Below are positions 53,501-64,000 of a DNA stretch of 64,000 nucleotides, piece by piece. The translations under genes and the position numbers were made by a program. The notes under the pieces are model-generated. The model made no database searches. It saw only the letters and a program-made list of their open reading frames with translations, and was not told the origin of the DNA. Position 1 is the first letter of the stretch; the number at the start of each line of letters is the position of its first letter. Location of the stretch: NCBI GenBank assembly GCA_030407085.1, contig CM059586.1, positions 102,189,501 through 102,253,500 of the forward strand, written 5' to 3'. The DNA is from Trichopria drosophilae. Lineage: Eukaryota > Arthropoda > Insecta > Hymenoptera > Diapriidae.

Positions 53501-56500
53501 AGAGGAGTCCAGGGGGCGGAGCTAAAACGTAGATTAGATCTACAATATTTTTCATCTGTCTGATTCTTTTTTGTTACAGCCGACATTGGAAAAAAACAAT
53601 ATTTCTAGGAACTCAAAGTATTAGTTTTGGCGGCGTTATGTTGCCGGGCCTGAAAACTGACAATGCGAATCGTGATAGGCGGAAGCCAATTTGCCTGGGG
53701 CTTCCTGAACGAAGGCGGGCGAATCCGTCTTTTTTTTTTTTAATTTTCTGTCGCCTCTTCCATTTCCTTATCTCCGATGGCTCTTTAGCGACTAAACGCC
53801 CTGCCCTCGAGAAAATGGCAATTCGTCCGATCGTTAAACCGCCGAAGACATCACGAAATTGGAATATTGACAATTTTCTTAATTGAACGCCTCGTTAATC
53901 TGCTTGTTCCATTCGATAATTCCGGATAAAGCCGCAGATTATTTGGCTTCCACCTACGGATTTTCCTAATTTCGCTAATGATGCGATCGTCCTTCGGTTT
54001 AGGTCACCTTTACACGTTTGCGGAAGGTAAAAGTGGTTTCTGATAAAAAAAAGGCTTCAAATAGAGTCATCCAATAATGAGGCTCCAATTTTATACAGTG
54101 ATGACATCAGTGAATTGCATGCTTCTATTTATTATATTCTGTTAATTAACGGTTTACTGATTATGGGTATATTACTATGTAGGATAAGGCGTTTCGTAAC
54201 TAAATTAATTAATATAATCTAAGCTTCACATCAGTTAAGAATTAGATCAATATACTAAATTGGTTTGATGTTATTGGGGTTACATTAGGATTAGAACTTT
54301 CGAATTTAAGTTGGTATTTAATATTTGGTGTTTGTCTGGGGTGGTGATAATGGTTTCCTTATTAATCACGAGCTTAGAAATATTTCCACGTCACATAAAG
54401 ATGACCGCAATAAATATCCACCATCCTTCATATTTGATACTTGGGGAATCATCTATCCTAACTCCGATCGTCATATGGATCTTCAAGTCATCAGAATTCG
54501 TAAACAATCTCAAAGTTTACAACACGCTCCGGATGAATAGGTCAGGCTTAACTTCACTTCACCAAATTTATTTACATTACCAATGAAAACAAGCTGGAGG
54601 TTCAAAATCTTACCGATCACAACTTTAAGGCACTTTTAGTTTTTCAAAAACACACAAGCAATCGCTGGATCGAGGACGACGTGTGATTCACGAGATCTAT
54701 ACCCGTCGCTCGCCAAACATCAACTGAGGAGTAAAGGATTTGCTGGAGCCGGTCTTTCAATACGATGCGAGGAGAAGGCAGCTGCATTCCACGCGGATGA
54801 AGTCACCCGGCGCCGGAACCACGGCGCATATACCGCAAGATCTTAAGATCGTTTGAGAAGGTACCAATCCAAACCTCAGTGTCGATGGTGCTGATTATAT
54901 TCTCTATAAACTTTAACGGTGTACTTTCTGATTAAAGTTCTGGATCAATCTGCTGTAAATTGACTGCCATTTACCTTGCAATGAATGAGTATTACCGTTT
55001 AAAATTCTGGTTGCCTGCACGATTTTCGAAATAGTGGTGTCATTAGTGACGTACTTTATCCCTTATTAGAATCATTCAATTGGTAAATCATTTCTCTTCA
55101 AGCAAGAGTCCAATGTAAAGTAGTTTGCAGATCAAGGAACAGTCTTACAATTTTGGGTGTAAAACTTCCTTCGAAACATTACTGGTCATTAACCTTTTAT
55201 TTCATGTTGTTGTGGCGTGTGTCTCATATTTTCACTGGAGATGAAATATTGTATAAGCTCCTTCATTCTCATTCTGGAAATTTCTATTACATCTTCTGGA
55301 CAACTTGGAATTATTGAGTGACATTTGTAGTTTACACGTCACCCTCCTATTTAGCATTGCTCATCGTGTGCCATTTACGAATAAATTTAACTTCATTACG
55401 AAGAAGCTGGAGAGATGCAGATTACACTATTTCAACACATGATTAACTCCTTTCTTTTGCAGAATATTAATTATTGTTGTTATGTATCCTACGGCGTAGA
55501 AGAAAGCAGTGCTCAAAATAAATACTCCAACTGCTCAGTTTCACCACATGAATAAGAATATTGACAACAACAATGTCTCTCTATATAATATTCTCACGAA
55601 GAAAATAGTGAAACTTACAACATGAAAGATTTTTCCAGACGGAGACGATAATTAAATTCAGCCCGTCATCGTCAATCGGTCGTTAAAGGCGCCTGCGATG
55701 GCACGGACTTAAAAGCGCTTAAACGAAAGAAAAAGAGCGCATTGAAAGAATGATTCATGATATGGGCTGACACACATGGACATCTGCGTCCATCGTAAAA
55801 ATAGAACTAGAATACCTATAAAAGTGAGAGTCGTCAGTGCACTTCAATTTCTAAGCATCCAGCTTTGCGTTCAGCATCCGTTCAAGTTTTTCTGAGAACT
55901 GCATCTACCATTTTTGTCCAAATGTTTTGTTTTATTTCGTTATGTGACAGTTTTGAAATTGGTTTTAATGTTTCTTATAAATTTTGCTTGTATGTCACAG
56001 TCTATCCTACATCTCTGAAGAATGTTCAGCTTCCATTCGTGTCACGAGGCGTTTTTCTTCCTCTTTATCTTTATCCGCATTGTGGAAAAAGGTTGTAATT
56101 AGTAGGCAGATACAAAAGATCCTAATTCCTCACTTGTCGTACAGAGTGCTGGTTATTATATTAATTAAGGAGATTCGCTCCGATTCGCAGCGAAGGATAA
56201 CGCTCCGACTGAGATTTAGCGTGTGATGAGCATTAGGTGAATGTGCGCTAGTTTGACCGAGTTGAGCAAGACTGACTGAAAAATAATTCCAACTAAAGAT
56301 GTATAGATATTCAAACAGTCATTAACAACAAATTTATAAATTGAAGTCATCACTAATCTTGATATTTGACACAATTAACCTGCACAACAAAAAAATGGTC
56401 TGGACAATGGTTTAAAGGTCTTCTTTAACTGTAAGGATTATAAGATTATAGCATCCTCCCTTTAGTTATAGACACCCAACATCATCAATTCTTGGAAGGA

Positions 56501-59500
56501 ATCCCCCATGTTGTCCTTATTTACCCTATATATCTGAACGTGAAAGACAATTCCACCAGTAGAGATTCTCTCTGAGAATGAATGACTTTGGGGGTACCTG
56601 GGGCAAGTAGACTGGTGGCGCCCCCTTTAAGTTATATTTTTCCAACCTCCACCATTTAGGTTTTCTTCCCTGAAAGATATTGGCATCTGACATTTATCGG
56701 GGACTGATTTTTTAAGTAGCTAAAGTTTGCATTTGAAAAAAGGTGACGAGGACTTCGGCGGAATGGCGGTTGGAAGCTTACAAATTTTCCTACATTTCAT
56801 CACACCATGCGCTCTGTTCCATGGGAAGGAAATTTATGGAGAATATACCTTGAGGGAAGAGTACCGTATACCTTAAGAAGAGTACAACCAAAAAGGGAGA
56901 TAACTGAAAGGAGGGACCAATTCACGATTGTTTTTTGGTTCCTGTAACCAATATATTAACTACCGCTTGGAGTAGTAGGAATATAGAATTGGAACAACTG
57001 ATTTGTTTGTGGAGACCGAACAGAACTTTTTTTTATTGTCATTTTCTCTTCAGGCCCTTTATGGGAATTGATGGATGCAAGTGTCAATTTAGCTATTTTT
57101 TTTCGTTTGGGTCTGAAGTAATAGGTATTTTCTGAATCTACAAATTGAATTCGCCTCATGACTATGCATTCGTAACGAACCAAATAGGTTTCATGCTATC
57201 ATCAGACTTGCTTGTGGATTCGTTTCTCGATGGGCATGAACGAATGAACACGGCGGGTCAGTTGCGACCTTATAAGGAGCGAGACCGACAGCAGCGGGAG
57301 AGTTCGAAGGAGGCCGAATACGCACCCGGTCCGTTTTACCCAGCTCGGGTTCTCATGCCACCACTTACTAGCAATGAGAGGAGAGAATGTTACATTACTT
57401 GCCGTCCACAACGAAGAGGCTCTTTGGAGTAACGGGAATCGTGCCGTGTGCATTCTACATGCATTCAATCGATCCAACAAATGAAATCGCATTTAATTTT
57501 TTTTTCAATTTTCAAAATTACCCATAATATTTCATTCAATTCAATATTTCGAAGTCTAAGAATTGAATTTCTACAGTTACTGTTCATTGGTTGCATCACA
57601 CTCGAATTTTTGGTGATGGTGTATAGATTTGTTTTGCTCGAAACAATTGAGTGCAGGATAATCTAAATTATATAGACCGCTACGGTAGATAAAATGATAG
57701 AAAACCCATTTCAGAAAAATTTCGTAATCTTGAAAGGAACTGTGATAGCTCCGAGCAATTCGGAAAGGCCTTGGGATGCCTGTAAGTTAGTTGCTGAGAT
57801 AGAACAATGAATGGACTAAATAAAATGAGTAGCATTCTTTATAATCGTTACAATTTATGAGTGGTCTTAACTGCTTGTGAAATCCGTGGGAACTAACTAA
57901 TTCATTACTATGAAGCGTTTTAGAAATATTCTGCAATTAATATCTACAAATCAGATTGCTGGACAATTATAAGGGATGCATGATATCGTAGACTATTGCA
58001 GGGTAACTTGGTACGATCATAAATTTGTATCAACAAACAATGTATGGTATTCGTCTTTCCTCTTCAAGAAAATCGACACGATTGGAATATAATCGCTGTT
58101 ATATTAAACCAATGACACATAATCCGCGTGAATTTTATAACAGGCGTGACCTTAAAGCTCGTACGTGAAACGAGTAAACTCGTTTCGCATCAATTCACAA
58201 CGGAGAATCTACTAGGTCCTATGCGCGTCCCAATTACCTTGTTACCACGGCGGTTTTAAAACACTCAGTATTTCTTGGTATTAATACAAATTTATAAAAA
58301 GCTAACATATTGGAACTAAATCGACTACCGACGATTGGAATCAAATCCTAAAGGCGTTAGGTTGATTGCGTTACGATGTTCCGTGTCTGAGCAAAGGTAC
58401 GGGATAATGGCGAGATTATTCTGGTGAAAGTCACGACGGATTTGTGTTTTCTATGTCAAGACGTCGATTTATGCAAAATTCATCGTATAGGATGCTTCAA
58501 GAATTGTTTGATAATCTCATGTTTCGTGAGTTTTAAACGTTTTATACTGATTACGTTCAACTTGTGAGGATTACAATAATAATAATTGAGTGAAGCATAA
58601 TTTCCCACGATGTCATAACTATGTTTAGATACACTGAGACACTTTTCCAGGTTTTGAACCAAATTTGTTCGAATGTAGTCCGAGACGGATGGACAAATAA
58701 ACACACCAATTTTGAAGTTAATCGCGAGTAAGAAAATATCATAAATCTTCAAATATCTGAACTGTGAAGAACACTTCTTCTACAAGAGAAAAGCATCTCG
58801 ACAAAAGTGGAATACTTCTCTGCAGTTAGGTCTCACGGTCACTTTCGTGTTTCGTGGTTAGCCGCTTATGTGCAGTTACCAATCGACTAGCCCATTCATT
58901 TAACTGTCTCAAGTGTTTCCCGGATTTTTTCGAACGTTCAATAACCCGATTTAGGTCTAGACATAGAGATTTCTACAAAAAACTCATTTACAGAGTCTTG
59001 TTAATTCCCTGACCGGATTTCTAATAACGATGTTTTTAATCTTGAAAGAGAAGTGAAGAGTGCCTACTAAATCGCAAACAATATTAACAAAGAAAAAGAT
59101 TATCTCGATAGAAGGAAACGACAACCGCAGTTTTTTATGCGATTATATCGTATTTTACGATTACTTCTGTAAGTCAAGATGCCAATAAATGACCAAAACT
59201 GATCGGTATCTGGAAGCAAGCTTTCCGGTTCATTTGGCTTTTAAATTGATCAATTAAATCTATTTAAAAGCAGGATGAAGACGACAGAAGATGTTATCCG
59301 TGCATTGAACAAGATAATTTCACATCTAGACGGTTGTCTCCGTAATTAGTAATTGCCTGTCAGACTTCGTGTACTTTTATGGCTACATAACAAAATAACA
59401 GCCAACGCCTTAATCATAACTGATGAAAACGTAAATAATAAAGATCAATTTTGTTGAAAGACATTTTAAAACATTTATTAGTATCTACTCATCGATTTTG

Positions 59501-62500
59501 CTATTTGTACAGCATGACGAGCCTTGTTGGACTCGACGCGTAAAATTGTCTACTGATGAAGAATGGAGATACGGGAAATCACAATCGACTAGGAGGATAC
59601 GTACGTCTATTTAAATGAAGTACCTAACATAAAAACTGTAGGGAACTGATACTGGGAAGTGATATGTAGATGAAATTGTGTATCCTTCTTATTCGACGTT
59701 CGGATAAGGAAAGACTGACGCTTCCTCGTTGCTTTCACCCCTGATCTTTGAGCCACGTGTACCCACGCACAGTTCTAAATCATTTGGGATGAGGCGTACA
59801 GATAACGATGAACACAAACGGCTTGGTATTGCTAAAATTATGATTTATGTTAGGCAATAAACGTTTGAGAATATAAATTAAAGTCGAAATTATAGCCTGC
59901 ACTGATCCATCTACGGGACATTTGAATCGAATGTCCAAGTCTTCCCCCGAGTCCAGTAAATAAAGTAGTTTCGATGGCAACTAGGAACGTCAAAGCAGGA
60001 ATTTCCCGGATATCATAGCCTTTCACAAAAGTGCAATAAGCTTAACAGCCTCAAACTTGCGGTTGACGATTGTTCTGATGCCTACTCGACCAACCAGGGC
60101 ATGAAGGAGTCGAGTTGCCAATTAACTCGAGTAATCTCATCTAATTGGAGAAACGGAGGGAAGAAAAAGACGGATGCGTGCGTAATATCCATTACGTATA
60201 TGCAGTCGCACCGTTGGTCGAAGACTTAAGTTTCTTACGGTTTGTGAATATTTCGTTTTGCGGTTTAATGGTGAAACTGATCTACCGAGACATGCGACTC
60301 ATTAAGTCTTGGTTGTCACAGTTGGGAGTTGTTGTCTCAATTACTTGAGATTTGCATTTAAAGTACTGGGTCTCCCTTATTTTAAGTTTCCACCCCTCAT
60401 CAACCATGCCAGCATCACAATAACTGATGCAATTTTTCCTCGGGTCAATGGTCAGTCGAGGGAGAATAACTAAGGGGAAAATTAAAATAAGGGGAGACCC
60501 TACTCATTCAGTCGTGAGGGTAGTGACTCCTGAGGACATCCTCTATCTAGCGACTGAGGGAGATTCAGAAATATGATGTTCTTATCAGACCATCTTATTT
60601 TAATAGTATCCATATGCAGCGTTTCAAAAACGACATCACTAAACGCTTTCAATAGAGCATCCTCTATACCCGAGAATGTAGGAAGTATGTAAAAAGTGGA
60701 CGTGCGGTCTGGTAAACGCATCTCGTGCAAGCGTGACGGTTAACGAACTCGTTGTGTTTCGTATCGAACGACTATATTTCGTCGAGCGTCACAAAAGACT
60801 GACAGAGAAAGTGAGAGAGTGGCTCGAGTAATTGGACAGAGACAGAAAAACGGGAAACAGACACGGCTAGTTTCAAGCGGTCGGAACAGATGGTTCTGTG
60901 TTAATACAAGAGGTAAGTTCCAACCATCATCGATTTTTCCCCGACGTTAAGTGCAATAATGTGAACCTTTAATTAATTTCATAAATTCTAACATAACTTC
61001 ATATTGACTTCGATTCTCTTTATCGAATAACACCCTACATTTTAAGAAAACACAATGGAATTATCTGTGCAGAAGGCAAGGACCGAAAAGAGCTTGTAGT
61101 GGGGGCAGATTGCCAAGACATTATCCATTTTCGTGTGCGTCAACGCAACTAAGCATGGCTGTGTATTCAGCTTGTTGGAAATCCCGTTGAATCGTATATA
61201 TAGATCCTCGACGAGGGTGGACCGAATGGGGTGTCGCCCTCTTCGACCCCCATGAAGCGCCCATAGTAACAGTGGCTCTGTTTGCAGGACAGTCCTACAT
61301 CGACTAAATGCGCCAGAAATATAGATATCTTTTTCAATATGTCGATTTTATCGAGGTTTTATGACCCCGTTATTAGGACGTTCCAATCGCAAGAACTGTT
61401 AGAGAGAATTAATTAAACGTCATTTTTATTACCTGACAGGTCATTTTTTCCCTGTTGGTCAGCGACGTGTAATTGGTTTTCAAATATTAAAATCGATGGT
61501 CGGATATCAAAGTAAGTTCCTTTTCTAATATTTCCACTTCCAAAAGCAGAGAAAAATACTTTCGTTATAATCTCACGTCGGAATCGTACTTAAATGAGTA
61601 GAAAACTAGATTTTGAAGTCTTAGTGCGTTAAAAAATATAATCGAGTGAAATCGAAATCCACGTGGCGTATCAGAAATTTCGTGATAGTATGATGGTTAA
61701 TTCCCATGTTTCGGTGTACATCATTCGTGAACGTCGTGAGTGATCCTCATGATTCTGCAAATGAGCAATGCGGCACATTGGACATTTTGAACACATTGCG
61801 ATGAAATCTGAGCTTAAAATATTTGTAGGACTATTTTAAGAGCTCCCCACGACATCATCCGGAGTATAGTATCCTGGATACGAGTGCAGCTTTCACATGA
61901 CAAAAATTAGCCTAAGAACTGAAGTGAACAATTAAGGAGACAGTAAAGTAATTATAGCATCCCATTTTGATTTCCAAATGTCCTTTTCTGTCATAATTGC
62001 TATTTATCTACGGCAATGTTTTCTAACGACAATAGAACACGGTGCTTAGTCTCGATTTTACAAAATTACTACATATAATTATCGTTTTCTTCAACAATTT
62101 GATTCAGCTGACATTAACGCGTCTGGAGATTGCTATTTTCATTTACAGGATGTATTAATTGGTACAACTGATAATATTTGTTAAATGAAAATGATAAGAG
62201 TTCTTTGATTAAGCAATGATTCATATCGAAGCGGGTTTTCCTCTAACCATTTGTTTGCATTTTTTGGCGTTGTCACGGAAGACAATGGAGAACGATCGTC
62301 TTCTCGGAACCTCTGGATTGGTTTCTGTCTAACCCGTTTGTCAATGCTGTTGTCTTGTGAAATTTCAATGGAGAAAGTACCCTTCTCGTTCTCCTTAAAT
62401 TACACGTATAGTATGTACCACGGATCGCGAGTGAAACGAGAGATGAGCGCGATTAGAATAAAAATGCCAGCTTATAGTCACGTTATCTTTGATGATATCT

Positions 62501-64000
62501 CTCGATAAAACGTCTGATTCCATCTCGAGCAATTGTTAAAGCGTATATTTTGAGAAAGTATTTTAAACAATTGCTTAAACTTTCTTTCAGATTTCATTTA
62601 CTCCTAGAAATCTAGAAGTTCGAATTCATATTTTCCTTTTCTGTTTTATTTATCTTGTAGTTATTTTAGATTCCAGTTCATTGACGGAGCTATACTACCT
62701 AAAACTATAATGATACAGCAGATCGAGTGATAAACTCCTGCAAAATTTAATTAAAACCAATACCCTGTAATTTCCATACCTCCGAGGAAGCTAAATGTCT
62801 AAAAAACAGGATGAAAGCAGAGAAAAATGACGAGTGATTTAATCGAAGAGAATGCAATGAATAATGTGCAGGAGCGGCGTCGACCTATTCTCAAAGACAG
62901 AGATTTTGCAGATAAAGGATAGTTAGGCAAAATTCCTTTCAGCGCTGCTTGACAACGATGAAATCAAAGATTGGAGGTGAAGAAACTGCTAACTGGCAAA
63001 AGTATATTAACTGCTAACGAGCGTTCTTTCGACACAAAAGCACTTGTTAAAAATGTCTAGTTTGTAATAAGACGAAACCAATACTTGCTTAATTCGACAT
63101 TCGATCAAGTTGTATTAAAAAGTTTATAGTAAGTAACGTTTCCATTCTTTAACAAAAGAACTGAAGCCAAATATAATACGACATCCATCATTTAGTATTA
63201 GAAATTTAACTCCCATTTCGTGATTTCCACGGCATCATTTTTTTTATCGGATAGCAGGAATAAGAAACTGTCGTGATGACCAGTGCGAGGAACTTTATGG
63301 ACAATGCAGTGAGTCACTGAGCAGTAACATCGAGTTACATCGACTCATCTTTTATCGCATCGATTTTTTTTTGTGACGTGTAAACAGAAATTCTCAATAT
63401 CTTTGTCAGCGTCAAAACAGAAGCCTTTAAGAATTCCGTTTATCATTGTCTTGCAAAATTATCATTTCATTGCGGAAATTAAGTAAACGAAGTGCCAGGT
63501 GAACTATTTCATTGTCTAACGATGTTAATTTTTTAATTTCAAAATTTATGGAATGATTGGAACTGCAACCAGATATAAATCCGTAAATTAACGACGAGAT
63601 GATTACAGTAATAAGTACCTCTGGTACACGCTGCAAAATTATAAGAATAACGATCGCGAACCGTTAGATATGTGTTGGGTTAATGAAACAAAGACTATTT
63701 TTTTAATCCATAGCATATTAATTCCATCGGAGGTAAATGTACACATAAACACAATAGCTCGAGTGTCTCGAAGTATTATTTATTTCGATTCGCATCTATT
63801 TATAACTGTGATTCCGTCTCGTGTGATTCACATTCACGAAGAAATGCGCTCTCGACGATAAGAAGCGGAAACGTGTCGTCGAAACGGTAGTGTACATTGA
63901 CTTCTATGTACATAAGGATAACGGGAATTATCGTAATTTGGTTAGTAAACAAATGATGGCAAATTTCTCATTTTTGCCTCGTGTCTTTTTTTCGTCTACG
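53500..64000. other. Gene-poor, less AT-rich region without recognised genes
   Basis: No homology to a known protein is seen in any frame. Open frames stay under 100 codons, without splice-linked conservation that I can recognise. Repeats of the kinds further left are absent. Candidate signals are a TATA promoter near 55817 and a purine-rich stretch followed by a GTAAGT donor near 60911. The region may be intergenic or lie inside a large gene running out of the window. Confidence 0.5.
55817..55850 (+). promoter_or_regulatory. Candidate TATA promoter
   Basis: TATAAAA at 55817-55823 with an initiator-like TCAATT about 29 bp further on. The following DNA (55850-56100) is less AT-rich and begins an open frame at 55922 of about 58 codons (MFCFISLCDSFEIG...) without recognised homology. 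No target gene can be named. Confidence 0.3.

Noticed and set aside
57145..57492. Overlapping 95- and 96-codon open frames on both strands
   Set aside because: No recognisable domain, and no splice partners. The length is as expected by chance in less AT-rich DNA.

Overview
The window is nuclear DNA of an insect. Its genes have short, cleanly spliced exons with GT-AG introns, and the set includes an otu-type OTU/Tudor protein and a ciboulot-type multi-repeat beta-thymosin. A hymenopteran-like genome is possible, but nothing here fixes the order. Five protein genes can be assembled exon by exon: NAF1 (+, 94-1943), riboflavin kinase RFK (-, 13253 to 2456), VIPAS39/Vps16B (+, 13830-20988), otu (-, 37331 to 21614) and beta-thymosin (-, 52556 to 47907). 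In every assembled gene the reading frame closes across all junctions.

Layout: NAF1 and RFK converge. RFK and VIPAS39 diverge from a shared spacer of about 0.6 kb. VIPAS39 and otu converge. About 10.6 kb separates the otu and thymosin start and stop codons; it holds a cluster of AT-rich fold-back repeats (38.4-43.2 kb) and a 3-kb minisatellite with a 17-bp unit (43.2-46.3 kb). The right end (53-64 kb) is visibly richer in GC and nearly free of the repeats seen to the left, with no gene I can support. It may be intergenic, or the regulatory or intronic part of a gene that lies mostly outside the window.

The exons are ordinary; the introns are not. RFK intron 1 (10.2 kb) holds an inverted pair of LINE fragments, several non-autonomous DNA elements and a tRNA-like sequence. 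VIPAS39 intron 5 (5.5 kb) is a composite palindrome built on TTAA-flanked fold-back elements, with mirrored tandem arrays of a unit of about 266 bp. otu intron 4 is a palindromic satellite flanked by a 53-bp duplication that carries a copy of the splice donor. The last otu intron holds a transposon mosaic and a duplicated 3' splice site that could give a truncated isoform. Thymosin intron 3 holds another TTAA fold-back. A shared internal sequence module links the fold-back DNA of VIPAS39, otu and thymosin.

Functions: NAF1 acts in H/ACA RNP assembly, RFK makes FMN, VIPAS39 works with VPS33B in endolysosomal trafficking, Otu is a germline OTU/Tudor protein, and thymosin binds actin. They do not form one pathway. 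The most unusual content is the family of intronic fold-back elements, the splice-site duplications in otu, and a glutamine at the expected catalytic histidine of the OTU domain.
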